Shown here piece after piece: positions 18,772-27,221 of a stretch of 64,000 nt of DNA (positions within the stretch are counted from its first letter, which is position 1; the number at the start of each line of letters is the position of its first letter). Where the stretch lies: the NCBI RefSeq assembly GCF_000162875.1, contig NZ_GG700630.1, positions 206,657 to 270,656 on the forward strand. The letters are read 5' to 3'. Source of the DNA: Slackia exigua ATCC 700122 (GTDB lineage: Bacteria > Actinomycetota > Coriobacteriia > Coriobacteriales > Eggerthellaceae). A program made the position numbers and the translations under genes. The notes beneath the pieces were generated by a model. The model was not told the DNA's origin. It was given only the letters and a program-made list of their open reading frames with translations, and made no database searches.

Positions 18772-19644
18772 ATGGACTACACGATCGTGACCGACTCATC
18801 CTGCAACCTGACCGAGCAGACCATCGATGAGTTCTCGCTTGAGATCCTTCCGCTGCGCTTCATCGCAGGCGACGAGGAATACCGGAGCTATCTGAAGGGC
18901 GCGCATGTCGACCTGCAGGAATTCTATGCGATGATGCGCGAAGGAACCGTCTTCACCACATCGCTTCCGAATCTCGGAGAGGCCGAGGCGCAGCTGCGTG
19001 CCATCCTCGAAGCCGGGCAAGACCTGATCTACATCGGTTTTTCAAGCGGGCTTTCCGGCACGTATGCAGCCGTCGCCGCCCTGCTCGATTCCCTGGCGCC
19101 CGATTACCCCGAGCGCACCGTCCGCCATATCGATACGTACGCGGCATCGGGCGGCGAAGGGCTTCTCGTCTATTACGCCGCCACGATGCGCGCGCAGGGA
19201 GCCGGCATCGACGAGGTTTTGCAATGGCTGCACGACAACCGCCTCCGGCTCGCCCACTGGTTCACGGTCGACGACCTCATGTTCCTGTTTCGCGGCGGGC
19301 GCGTCAGCCGCACCAATGCCTGGGCGGGCACTCTGCTCAACATCAAGCCGGTGATGCATGTCGACGACGAGGGACACCTCATTCCCCTCGAAAAGGTGCG
19401 CGGGCGCAAGAAGTCCATCCATGCGCTTCTCGACCGCATGAAACGCTCGGCACGCGAGCCTGTTGCCGACCAGACCGTGTTCATCACGCATGGCGACTGC
19501 ATCGATGACGCGAACTATCTCGCTGATCTCATCCGCAAGGAATTCGGCACGGCCGACATACGCATCAACTACATCGACCCGGTCATCGGCGCGCATTCCG
19601 GTCCGGGGACGCTCGCGCTCTTCTTCCTCGCCGACGAACGCTGA
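18772..19644 (+). CDS. DegV family fatty-acid-binding protein
   Basis: 290 residues with the DegV signatures TDSSCNLT at the N-terminus, the serine-containing SGLSGTY motif (acyl-chain carboxylate binding) and FLFRGGRVSRTNAW, followed by the C-terminal GAHSGPGTLALFF. DegV/FakB-type proteins bind fatty acids and, with FakA, present them for phosphorylation. No FakA is adjacent, so a role as a FakB is an inference. One of few plus-strand genes here; convergent with dut. Confidence 0.92.
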   Translation: MDYTIVTDSSCNLTEQTIDEFSLEILPLRFIAGDEEYRSYLKGAHVDLQEFYAMMREGTVFTTSLPNLGEAEAQLRAILEAGQDLIYIGFSSGLSGTYAAVAALLDSLAPDYPERTVRHIDTYAASGGEGLLVYYAATMRAQGAGIDEVLQWLHDNRLRLAHWFTVDDLMFLFRGGRVSRTNAWAGTLLNIKPVMHVDDEGHLIPLEKVRGRKKSIHALLDRMKRSAREPVADQTVFITHGDCIDDANYLADLIRKEFGTADIRINYIDPVIGAHSGPGTLALFFLADER

Positions 19645-19652
19645 CAACGCGT

Positions 19653-19694
19653 AGGCGCCGGAACCTGGGCATATGCCCGCCGATTCCGGCGCCT
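19653..19694. terminator. Bidirectional hairpin between degV and dut
   Basis: 11-bp perfect outer stem AGGCGCCGGAA/TTCCGGCGCCT enclosing a second palindrome GGGCATATGCCC. It sits in the 109-bp convergent gap. There is no adjacent T-run, although GTTTGTTTTTCTT occurs about 14 nt further on the plus strand. Confidence 0.55.
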
Positions 19695-19753
19695 TCAGGA
19701 AAAGCCGTTTGTTTTTCTTGCACGCGAAGCGCGTGTCGGATGGATGCGGAATC

Positions 19754-20206
19754 CTAGGCTTTGCCGCTTGACCCGAAACCGCCCATTCCACGGTCGGTTT
19801 CGTCAAGGGCGTCGACGGCGACCCACTGCACGTGCTCGACCTTCGAGATGACGAGCTGCGCGATTCGATCCCCTGGTTCGATGACGAAGGGTTCGCGAGG
19901 GTCGAGGTTGACGAGAACGACCTTGAGCTCGCCGCGATAATGGCTGTCTACGAGTCCCGGCGCATTCACGATCGAGATGCCGTGCTTGATGGCAAGGCCG
20001 CTGCGCGGAATGACGAGACCCGCATATCCTTCGGGGATCGCGACGGCAAGGCTGGTCGGAATGAGCGCCCGCTCGAACGGGGCAAGGGTCGCAAAGGCCG
20101 TGGCGCGCAGATCGACCCCTGCGTCCGCCTCATACGCGTACGCAGGCAGAACCGCATCGTCGGAAAGCCTCGTGATAGGCACTTCAAGGGTTTCTGGCGT
20201 CTGCAT
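19754..20206 (-). CDS. dut: dUTP diphosphatase
   Basis: Trimeric dUTPase, dUTP to dUMP + PPi, preventing uracil misincorporation and feeding dTMP synthesis. 150 residues with motifs AGVDLRA, PRSGLA, GLVDSHYRGELKV, GDRIAQLV and the C-terminal flexible RGMGGFGSSG arm. The ATG at 20206 (MQTPETLEV) overlaps the nrdR stop; a GTG one codon earlier is equally open. Translational coupling with nrdR links two dNTP-pool functions. Confidence 0.95.
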   Translation of the reverse strand: MQTPETLEVPITRLSDDAVLPAYAYEADAGVDLRATAFATLAPFERALIPTSLAVAIPEGYAGLVIPRSGLAIKHGISIVNAPGLVDSHYRGELKVVLVNLDPREPFVIEPGDRIAQLVISKVEHVQWVAVDALDETDRGMGGFGSSGKA

Positions 20207-20655
20207 CACTTCAATCCCTTCAGGGCGTCTTGAAACTCCTCGATGCTTTGGAAATCTTTGTATACGCTTGCGAAACGGATGTAGGCAACGTCGTCGAGAG
20301 GCTTGAGGTGTTCGAGCACCATGTCGCCGAGGTCCTTCGAGTTGATCTCGGCACGGCCGGAATTGCGTAGCGCCGTTTCAATCGCATCGATGATCTCGGT
20401 CTTCTTATCATTCGGGATGTTCGGACGCTTCGCGCAGGCGATGGAGATGCCGCGATAGAGCTTCTCGCGGTTGAACACCTGGCTCGAGCCGTCGGCCTTC
20501 ACGACGATAAGGGGATTGTCACCCAGCCGTTCGTATGTCGTGAAACGATTGCCGCACTTCAAGCATTCGCGACGACGGCGAATGGAATTGAACTCGTCGG
20601 AAGGACGGGAGTCGACGACCTTGGATTCGGAATGCCCGCAGGCAGGACAGCGCAT
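20206..20655 (-). CDS. nrdR: Transcriptional repressor NrdR
   Basis: Zinc-ribbon plus ATP-cone repressor of ribonucleotide reductase genes. 149 residues. MRCPACGHSESKVVDSRP and ECLKCGNRFTTYER supply the four zinc cysteines; the ATP-cone follows from about residue 47. The start at MRCPACG is set by family. It overlaps dut by one base. The 5' side contains an unusual nested inverted-repeat element (20746-20846) that may belong to its leader. Confidence 0.96.
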   Translation of the reverse strand: MRCPACGHSESKVVDSRPSDEFNSIRRRRECLKCGNRFTTYERLGDNPLIVVKADGSSQVFNREKLYRGISIACAKRPNIPNDKKTEIIDAIETALRNSGRAEINSKDLGDMVLEHLKPLDDVAYIRFASVYKDFQSIEEFQDALKGLK

Positions 20656-20745
20656 AGGATGCCTTTCTATCAGATGCCGCCGCAGCACACGGCGCGCGTT
20701 CTGCGTCATGATACGACACGATGCGCCCGCATGTCCGCATATACG

Positions 20746-20846
20746 GAAAACGGACACCCTCCGGTTGAACCGCGCCTCCGGAGTTCGAGCATTCCTTCGA
20801 AGCTCAGGCTCCCTGGGCGCGGTTCGAAATTCGAGCGTCCGTTTTC
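20746..20846. repeat. Nested four-stem inverted-repeat element upstream of nrdR
   Basis: Two perfect 10-bp stems are nested: outer GAAAACGGAC/GTCCGTTTTC (20746-20755 with 20837-20846) and inner GAACCGCGCC/GGCGCGGTTC (20767-20776 with 20816-20825). They are separated by symmetrical 11-nt internal loops. Inside lie two further 4-bp stems, GGAG/CTCC (20780-20783 with 20809-20812) and GAGC/GCTC (20787-20790 with 20802-20805). It lies 33 bp after the symporter stop and 90 bp before the nrdR start. It could be a complex terminator, a structured nrdR leader, or a palindromic mobile unit. Confidence 0.65.
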
Positions 20847-20879
20847 AATCGACGCAATGAAACGTCGATATGCGATTCG

Positions 20880-22202
20880 CTACGCGCCGGCTCCGGCCTT
20901 GCGCTGCTGTTTACGTTCCTCGAGGTAATTCATGCAGAGGCAGCAGACGGAGTCGCCAGAGATGTTCAGGGCGGTACGCATCATGTCGAGGATGCGATCG
21001 ACGCCCGCGACCAACGCGATGCCTTCGACAGGCAACCCCACGGACTGCAAGACCATGGCAAGCATGATCATGCCGGAACCCGGAACGCCCGCAGTGCCGA
21101 TGGAGGCGAGCACGGTCGTGAGAACGATGACGATCTGCTGCTGGATGGTCAAATCGATGCCGAAGACCTGCGCGATGAACATGGCGCAGACACCTTGGTA
21201 GATCGCCGTGCCGTCCATGTTGATCGTCGCGCCGAGGGGCAAAACGAAGCTGACCATTTCGTCAGAGGCACCCATCTTCTTCGTGCACTCCATGTTGACC
21301 GGCAGGGTGCCCACGGAGCTTGCGGAAGAGAACGCGAACAGGAGCGCCGGGGCGATGCCCTTGAAGAACTTCAGGGGACCCATCTTGGCGATGGCACGAA
21401 GCAGACCGGAGTAGACGACCACCAGATGAACGATCATGGCGACGTACCCGACGATGATGAGCCACAGCAGCGGAAGGAGAACATCGGGGCCGTTATTGGC
21501 GATGACCGGCGTGATGAGACCGAAGACGCCGAAAGGCGCGAACATGATGATGCCGTGCATGACCTTGATGCAGACCGCATTCATGCCGTTCACGAAATCG
21601 GCGACGATAGCCCCTTTCTTACCGGCGGCGATGATGCCGAAACCGAAGATCAAAGCGATGACGATGATCTGGAGCATCGTGGCGTCCGCCATAGGCTGCA
21701 CGAAATTCGACGGGAAGATGTTCACGAGCGTATCGATGAACGAAGGGGCTTCCTTCGCCTCGTATTCAAGCTGCGTCGAAGCAAGGGTGTAGCCTCCGCC
21801 GACATGCATGACATTGGCGAAAAGAAGGCCGATGCACACCGCGAAGCCCGTGGTGAAAAGATAGAACACGATGGTCTTGCCACCGATGGCGCCGATACGC
21901 TTGATGTCCTTCAGGGAGATGACGCCTGCCATCATGGAGACGATGACGAGCGGAACGACGATCATCTTGATGAGGTTCAGGAAGATGGTGCCGATAGGCT
22001 TGATATACGTATCCGCAAATCCCGGATTGCCTTGCAGAAGGAGCCCGCACATCACGCCTAGCACGAGAGCGATGAAGATCCAGGTTGTCAGCGAGAGACG
22101 CTTATACCAAGGCTTCTTGCCGTTTTCCTTCGCAATATCCTTGATGTCCCTCTCGGCTTCGTCGAGAAGCTCGCGGACATCCGAGGTGCCTTTCTCAGAC
22201 AT
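20880..22202 (-). CDS. Dicarboxylate/amino acid:cation symporter (DAACS family)
   Basis: 440-residue integral membrane protein of the glutamate/aspartate/C4-dicarboxylate symporter family. Elevator-fold hallmarks are the serine-rich hairpin FSSASSVGTLPVN, the NMDGTAIYQG motif and the second hairpin GTAGVPGSGMIM. The cytosolic N-terminus (about 45 residues, acidic/basic) is longer than in GltP. The start is the ATG at 22202 with GGGGAACC upstream; an in-frame TTG six codons earlier is less likely. The substrate is not determinable. A second, distinct family member (SstT) occurs at 47.3 kb. Confidence 0.9.
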   Translation of the reverse strand: MSEKGTSDVRELLDEAERDIKDIAKENGKKPWYKRLSLTTWIFIALVLGVMCGLLLQGNPGFADTYIKPIGTIFLNLIKMIVVPLVIVSMMAGVISLKDIKRIGAIGGKTIVFYLFTTGFAVCIGLLFANVMHVGGGYTLASTQLEYEAKEAPSFIDTLVNIFPSNFVQPMADATMLQIIVIALIFGFGIIAAGKKGAIVADFVNGMNAVCIKVMHGIIMFAPFGVFGLITPVIANNGPDVLLPLLWLIIVGYVAMIVHLVVVYSGLLRAIAKMGPLKFFKGIAPALLFAFSSASSVGTLPVNMECTKKMGASDEMVSFVLPLGATINMDGTAIYQGVCAMFIAQVFGIDLTIQQQIVIVLTTVLASIGTAGVPGSGMIMLAMVLQSVGLPVEGIALVAGVDRILDMMRTALNISGDSVCCLCMNYLEERKQQRKAGAGA

Positions 22203-22309
22203 GGTTCCCCTTTCCTTCAAAACAGAAACTTTCGATATGGTACAGGCAATGACGGGAAAGGGAATAGGTAAACGGCAGAATATATCCTATCGAGGGGCAA
22301 TCGGCCGCA

Positions 22310-22630
22310 TCAGAGCACGATGGCGAGGACCGTGACCGCGAATGCGACGGCGCAGAATGCATACGCCTTGGGAGAAAGCGGTTCCGGAAGACCCTTCCCC
22401 GCAAGCGACCCGTGCCTCATATCGCGCTTGATGTCTTCGAAGCCGAGCGCTTCGACCGCGACCTTCAGGTCGGAAAGGAATGAAGGCGCGACGGCAGGTT
22501 TTTCCGCAACGGGACGGCTCTGGGCGATCGAGTCGAAGGAGACGATGCGGGCCGTGCGATCGGATGCGCCCCCCTGCATCTTCAGGGCGGCGGTTCCTTC
22601 GATATAGGTGAAGATGTTCTCGCGTGTCAT
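22310..22630 (-). CDS. Putative SOS-induced tail-anchored small membrane protein, divergent from lexA
   Basis: 106 residues, no recognised family. The N-terminal ~85 residues are soluble and mixed-charge (MTRENIFTYIEGTAALKMQ, then an Ala/Pro linker and a helix-forming LKVAVEALGFEDIKRDM). The last 18 residues (89-106) form one hydrophobic helix ending at the stop, so the protein looks tail-anchored with its body in the cytosol. A TTGACA-N16-TAATAT promoter with a LexA operator in its spacer lies 53-80 bp upstream. Gram-positive and actinobacterial lexA genes often face an SOS cell-division inhibitor (YneA, DivS, ChiZ). This protein lacks LysM and is not recognisably any of them, so a similar role is inference. 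Confidence 0.75.
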   Translation of the reverse strand: MTRENIFTYIEGTAALKMQGGASDRTARIVSFDSIAQSRPVAEKPAVAPSFLSDLKVAVEALGFEDIKRDMRHGSLAGKGLPEPLSPKAYAFCAVAFAVTVLAIVL

Positions 22631-22656
22631 CTTGGCCTCCGATACGAATCGCGTTC

Positions 22657-22684
22657 TTGCATCGAACTTTTGTTCGTGTATAAT
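22657..22684 (+). promoter_or_regulatory. lexA promoter with operator in the spacer
   Basis: TTGCAT (22657-22662), 16-bp spacer, perfect TATAAT (22679-22684). The spacer is filled by the LexA operator 22663-22676, so LexA binding would exclude RNA polymerase: autoregulation. Confidence 0.75.
22663..22676. promoter_or_regulatory. LexA operator 1
   Basis: CGAACTTTTGTTCG is a perfect match to the Gram-positive/actinobacterial SOS consensus CGAAC-N4-GTTCG. Confidence 0.9.
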
Positions 22685-22710
22685 ATTAATCGAACAAAGG
22701 TTCATGTCAA
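22683..22710 (-). promoter_or_regulatory. Promoter of the divergent small SOS gene
   Basis: On the minus strand: perfect TTGACA (22705-22710), 16-bp spacer, TAATAT (22683-22688). The spacer coincides with LexA operator 2, the same layout as at recA. Confidence 0.75.
22691..22704. promoter_or_regulatory. LexA operator 2
   Basis: CGAACAAAGGTTCA keeps both GAAC/GTTC half-sites. It lies in the spacer of the small-gene promoter and near the lexA transcription start. Confidence 0.8.
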
Positions 22711-22719
22711 CAGATTTTT

Positions 22720-22733
22720 GATACAAATGTTCG
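22720..22733. promoter_or_regulatory. Degenerate third LexA half-site
   Basis: GATACAAATGTTCG has one perfect half-site (GTTCG) and one degenerate half. It lies in the lexA 5' leader close to the start codon and could be a cooperative auxiliary site. Confidence 0.4.
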
Positions 22734-22749
22734 TATCGGAAAGGACACC

Positions 22750-23448
22750 ATGGATTCCTCGACGCAGACGCCCCACGAAAAGCTGACTAAAAAGCAGCAG
22801 GAGGTCTACGATTTCATCGTATCCTCCATGAAAGAGCATGGCATTGCGCCTACGATCAGGGATATCGCTCGCGGCCTCAAACTCTCCTCCCCTTCAACCG
22901 TGCACGTGCACCTCGCCAACCTCGAAACGAAGGGATATATCCATCGCGATCCCCTCAAGTCGCGATGCATGACCGTTCTCCATGAGGAGGATCTGATGCA
23001 GCCTGGTCAGCCGGCTTCCATCCATGAAACGGATTCCGGTTTCGGATCCGTCGGGACGGGCGGGTTCTCGAACATCGTCACGCTGCCCGTCGTGGGAAAC
23101 GTGGCGGCAGGCCAACCCATTCTAGCGGAACAGAACATCACCGAAACCATTCCCCTGCCTACGGAGATCGTCGGGGACGGCAGTTCGTTCCTTTTGCAGG
23201 TGCGCGGCGAATCCATGATAGAGATCGGCATCAACGACGGAGACTTCGTGGTCGTGCAGGAGCAGCCCACGGCACGCAACGGAGATGTCGTGGTCGCCAT
23301 CATCGACGACGGGGCGACGGTCAAGACCTACTACCGCGAACGCGATCATATCCGCCTGCAGCCCGAGAACTCGGCCATGGAACCCATCATCGTACGCGAC
23401 GACGTATCCATCGCAGGCAAAGTCGTGGCGCTGTTCAGGCGAATGTAG
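22750..23448 (+). CDS. lexA: SOS repressor LexA
   Basis: Represses DNA-damage genes and self-cleaves when stimulated by RecA filaments. 232 residues: winged helix-turn-helix (11-75; KKQQEVYDFI, PTIRDIARGL), a linker of about 35 residues, and an S24 peptidase domain with the Ala120-Gly121 cleavage site (NVAAGQP), nucleophile Ser155 (RGESM) and Lys192 (ATVKTYY). The ATG at 22750 follows GGAAAGGACACC. Operators in the divergent spacer indicate autoregulation. Convergent with hflX. Confidence 0.97.
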   Translation: MDSSTQTPHEKLTKKQQEVYDFIVSSMKEHGIAPTIRDIARGLKLSSPSTVHVHLANLETKGYIHRDPLKSRCMTVLHEEDLMQPGQPASIHETDSGFGSVGTGGFSNIVTLPVVGNVAAGQPILAEQNITETIPLPTEIVGDGSSFLLQVRGESMIEIGINDGDFVVVQEQPTARNGDVVVAIIDDGATVKTYYRERDHIRLQPENSAMEPIIVRDDVSIAGKVVALFRRM

Positions 23449-23536
23449 CTCCCCAAACGAATGCGGCTCCCATCTACCTCGATGCGTCCGATTATGCCCG
23501 ACCCGGTTTATGCAGCCGAGTCGAGCCTTCTCCGTT

Positions 23537-24850
23537 TCAATCGTCGTCTCGCACGATGAATGGCGCATATGCCTCAAGAAGCCCGGAGGGGATGCGCGCG
23601 ACGACGGTCGTTCCGCGTTCGTCGTACGACTCTTCCAAAACGGTGCATTCGCTATGGACGCGCGATACCGCATCCCCGCGATCGAACGGCACGGACAAAA
23701 CGACCGGAACCTCATATGCAGCGATGCGCTCGACGATCGCCGTTTTAAGCGCGTCCATCCCCTCTCCCGTCCGAGCGGAAACGAGGCACGCGTCCGGATG
23801 CTGACGAATGAGTTCGGCGCGTTCCTCGTCATCGAGCAGATCGACCTTGTTGCATACGACCATGCAGGGGATGTCCTGCGCTTCGATAAGCCCGAGCGTT
23901 TCCACGACCGCCTTCGCCTGAGCGTCGCGTCGGGGCGACGACGCGTCGACGACGTGGAGGATCAGATCGGCCTCTGAAATCTCGTCCAACGTGCTTCGGA
24001 ACGCTTCGATCAGGTTCGTCGGAAGCTTCTGTATGAAGCCAACGGTGTCGGTTATGGTCGCGTCACGGCCTTCGGGAAGCGAGAGCCGCCTGGTCGTCGA
24101 GTCGAGCGTCGCGAAAAGCTTGTCGTAGCTCAGGACGTCCGCGCCGGTCAATGCATGTATCAGGCTTGACTTCCCTGCATTGGTGTAGCCGGCTTCCGCG
24201 ATGCGGAACACGCCCGACAAGCGGCGCGAACGACGCTGCACGGCACGGACCGATGCGAGATGATCGAGCTCCCGGCGTATAGTCGTGATCCTCTTTCGAA
24301 CCAGACGCCGATCGACTTCGAGCTGGCTTTCGCCCTCGCCGAAGCGTGATCCGACGCCGCCGCCCATGCGATTGCTCGCCAGATGCGTCCACATGCCTCT
24401 CAGGCGAGGAAGCAGGTACTGGTTCTGCGCAAGGCGCACCTGCAAACGACCCTCCTTCGATGTCGCATGCAGGGCGAAAATATCGAGGATAAGGGCGGTT
24501 CGATCGATGACCTTCACGTTTCGCGGCATGATCTTCTCAAGATTGCCCTGCTGGGCAGGCGTGAGCTCTTCGTCGAAGATGACGACATCGACGGCATGCG
24601 CAAGGCAGAGCGACGCGATTTCCTCCGCCTTCCCCGATCCGACGAAGGTGCGCGGGTTCGGCGATACGAGCCGTTGGGACGTCGTCGCGACAACGGAGGC
24701 ACCCGCCGTTTCGCTCAGGCGCTCAAGCTCGGACAGAGTCGATGCGAGCCGCATCGCCGCATCGGGATCGCCTTTGCGCTCTATGCCTACGAGAACGGCG
24801 CGCTCCGCCTGTTCCATAGAAGCAGCCTGGTCGCTTATGCCGAAACTCAT
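23537..24850 (-). CDS. hflX: GTPase HflX
   Basis: Ribosome-associated GTPase that splits or rescues stalled 70S ribosomes. 437 residues: N-terminal HflX glycine-rich subdomain (GNLEKI, LPRLRGMW, GGGVGSRFGEGESQLE), then the G domain with the Walker A sequence GYTNAGKS, DTVGFIQKLP and NKVDLL, and a C-terminal domain. The start MSFGISDQ overlaps the miaA stop (ATGA) with GGAGAGGTG upstream. miaA-hflX linkage is widespread. Confidence 0.95.
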   Translation of the reverse strand: MSFGISDQAASMEQAERAVLVGIERKGDPDAAMRLASTLSELERLSETAGASVVATTSQRLVSPNPRTFVGSGKAEEIASLCLAHAVDVVIFDEELTPAQQGNLEKIMPRNVKVIDRTALILDIFALHATSKEGRLQVRLAQNQYLLPRLRGMWTHLASNRMGGGVGSRFGEGESQLEVDRRLVRKRITTIRRELDHLASVRAVQRRSRRLSGVFRIAEAGYTNAGKSSLIHALTGADVLSYDKLFATLDSTTRRLSLPEGRDATITDTVGFIQKLPTNLIEAFRSTLDEISEADLILHVVDASSPRRDAQAKAVVETLGLIEAQDIPCMVVCNKVDLLDDEERAELIRQHPDACLVSARTGEGMDALKTAIVERIAAYEVPVVLSVPFDRGDAVSRVHSECTVLEESYDERGTTVVARIPSGLLEAYAPFIVRDDD

Positions 24851-25806
24851 GGTCTCACCTCTCCTTCGCCTGCAAAGAAGTGCAGCGCCTCTTCCAGGAT
24901 TCGCTCGAAATCGGCATCGGTCGCATCGACGACGTGTGCGCGCGCGTCGCGCCTCCACCAAGAACGCTGTCGTTTCGCGTAGCGTCGCGACGCCGTCTTG
25001 ATGGCCTCTCTCGCTTCGGCGAGCGTGCAGTCTCCATCGAAGGCGGCCGCTACCTCTTTATACCCTATGGCGCCTCTCGCCGTGCAAGCCTCGCGGAAGC
25101 CGCGCTCGCAGAGCCCGCGCACCTCTTCGACGAGACCGGCCTCGAACATCGCATCGACGCGCGCGTCGATGCGATCGTGCAGCACGTCGGCATCGACATG
25201 CAGATAGACGATGCGCGCATCAACGACCTGAGGGATGTTCGAAAGCCTGCGCGCTCGTTCGGCATATGACGCTCCGTCGATTTCGAGCATCTCAAGCGCC
25301 CTGATCGCACGCTTCACGTTATGGGGATGGATGACGTCCGCGCTCGCGGGATCGCGCTGACGCAAAACCTCCCATACGGTTTCGGCGCCTTGGGCGTCGG
25401 CAAGCGCGGCGTAGCGCTCGCGCACGGGATTGCCCGACTGCTCTCCCGGAGCGAAGTCGTAGCCGTCGATCGCAGCGCGAACGTAAAACCCGGTGCCGCC
25501 CGCGAGGATGGGAGTCTTTCCCCGTGCAGAGATATTCGCGAAGCACGCGCGCGCATAGTCCTGGAAGAGCGCCGCCGAATACGGCATGCCGGGATCGAGG
25601 ATATCGAGCCCGAAATGCGGGACGCGACGCTCGTCCGCGGGAATCTTCGCAGTGCCGATATCCATACCTCGATAGATCTGCATGGAATCCGCCGAGACGA
25701 TTTCGCCGTCCACATGTTCGGCGATACGCATGGCAAGCTCGGACTTCCCCGAAGCCGTAGGTCCGACGACCGTCAGGACCATGCGTGAATCCGTCGGCGA
25801 CGGCAT
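24847..25806 (-). CDS. miaA: tRNA dimethylallyltransferase
   Basis: Adds a dimethylallyl group to A37 of UNN-reading tRNAs, the substrate for MiaB encoded next to it. 319 residues. P-loop GPTASGKSELAMR near residues 14-26, DSMQIYRGMDIGTAK, and AGGTGFYVRA. The start MPSPTDSRMVL lies 4 bp after the miaB stop; the longer open frame is inside miaB and not family-like. Overlaps hflX by 4 bp. Confidence 0.96.
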   Translation of the reverse strand: MPSPTDSRMVLTVVGPTASGKSELAMRIAEHVDGEIVSADSMQIYRGMDIGTAKIPADERRVPHFGLDILDPGMPYSAALFQDYARACFANISARGKTPILAGGTGFYVRAAIDGYDFAPGEQSGNPVRERYAALADAQGAETVWEVLRQRDPASADVIHPHNVKRAIRALEMLEIDGASYAERARRLSNIPQVVDARIVYLHVDADVLHDRIDARVDAMFEAGLVEEVRGLCERGFREACTARGAIGYKEVAAAFDGDCTLAEAREAIKTASRRYAKRQRSWWRRDARAHVVDATDADFERILEEALHFFAGEGEVRP

Positions 25807-25810
25807 GCGA

Positions 25811-27169
25811 TCACCTTTCGACGAGCGTTCCGGAAAGATACCAGGTCTTCGCCTCGTCGATATGGACAAGGCACGTGCGGCCGACGAACGCGGACGCATC
25901 CATGCCGGCAGGCAGCGGAGCATGCACAGTCACGTTGTGCGGGGAGTGCCCGACCAGCATGCTCGGATCGCGCCTGGAAGGACCTTCGAAGAGCACATCG
26001 AGGTCACGGCCGAGAAAGCGCCGGTTCTGCTCGAGGGCCTTGCGCTGCACAAGCTCGACCAGGCGATCGAAACGTCTTTGGATGACGTCGCGAGGCGTAT
26101 CGTCGAACATATCGGCTGCAGGCGTGCCTTCGCGGCGCGAATAGATGAATGTGAACACCTGCGAATACCCGACCGATTCGATGAGATCGTACGTGGCTTG
26201 GAAGTCCTCTTCGGTCTCGCCCGGAAACCCGACGATGACATCGGTCGACAGGGCGATGTCCGGGCACGATGCCCGCAGCTTACGTACAAGACCGAGGTAA
26301 TGGGCGGAATCATAGGTGCGGTTCATGTCTTCGAGAATGCGGTCTGATCCCGATTGCACCGGCAGATGGAGCGCCGGCATCAGATTGTCGAGCTCGCCGA
26401 ATGCAGCGATGACCTCGTCGGTCAGATCTTTCGGATGGGAGGTCGCGAACCGCAGCCGCTCGACGCCCGTCGCGGCAACGGCCTTCAGCACATCGGCGAA
26501 GCGCGGAGAACCGTACAGGTCGCGGCCGTACGAATTCACGTTCTGCCCCAGCAGCGTGATCTCCTTGACGCCTTCGGCGACATAGGCCTCCGCATTCATA
26601 ACGACATCCTCGATCGCGCGCGAGCGTTCGCGGCCGCGCACGTAGGGAACGATGCAGAAGGTGCAGAAATTGTCGCATCCCACGGTTATGGGAAGCCATG
26701 CCGACCACGGCTTCTCCCGGTCGGAAGGAAGGTCCGTCGAAAAGGAATCGGAATCCTGCTCGATCTCGACGAAATGCCCGCCTTGAGATAAAACGCCCGT
26801 GATCAGATACGGAAGGCGCTCGATGTTCTGAGTGCCGAAAACGACGTCCACGTTGTCGAGCGTCTCGGTCAAAGCGATGCCGTCGCGCTGGCCGATGCAG
26901 CCGCCGATGCAGACGATCCTCTTGTCAAGCGCGCTCCCCTCGGGAAGAGGGACGCCCTTGATGGTGGATACCTGTCCCATGAGGCGGATATCGGCGCGCT
27001 CACGCACGCAGCACGTCATGAAGATGACGATCTCCGACTCTTCGAGTGTCGATACGGGCACGCAGCCGCATGATTCGAGCAGACCGGCGATGCGCTCCGA
27101 ATCGTGTTCGTTCATCTGGCATCCGTAGGTGAAGGTATAGAAGGTCTTGTTGGTGAGAATATCGTTCAT
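25811..27169 (-). CDS. miaB: tRNA-2-methylthio-N6-dimethylallyladenosine synthase
   Basis: Radical SAM methylthiotransferase completing ms2i6A37. About 452 residues: N-terminal [4Fe-4S] domain (YTFTYGCQMNEHDSE, then CCVRERAD), radical SAM CDNFCTFCIVPYVRGRE with CxxxCxxC, and a C-terminal TRAM domain. The ATG at 27169 has AGGA five bases upstream; an ATG two codons earlier is also possible. Directly upstream of miaA, so the two steps of one modification are encoded together. Confidence 0.96.
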   Translation of the reverse strand: MNDILTNKTFYTFTYGCQMNEHDSERIAGLLESCGCVPVSTLEESEIVIFMTCCVRERADIRLMGQVSTIKGVPLPEGSALDKRIVCIGGCIGQRDGIALTETLDNVDVVFGTQNIERLPYLITGVLSQGGHFVEIEQDSDSFSTDLPSDREKPWSAWLPITVGCDNFCTFCIVPYVRGRERSRAIEDVVMNAEAYVAEGVKEITLLGQNVNSYGRDLYGSPRFADVLKAVAATGVERLRFATSHPKDLTDEVIAAFGELDNLMPALHLPVQSGSDRILEDMNRTYDSAHYLGLVRKLRASCPDIALSTDVIVGFPGETEEDFQATYDLIESVGYSQVFTFIYSRREGTPAADMFDDTPRDVIQRRFDRLVELVQRKALEQNRRFLGRDLDVLFEGPSRRDPSMLVGHSPHNVTVHAPLPAGMDASAFVGRTCLVHIDEAKTWYLSGTLVER

Positions 27170-27221
27170 CGTCATCCTGAGGAAAGGTCTTTCGATCCAC
27201 GCAGCTCAACGACGGCATGCA

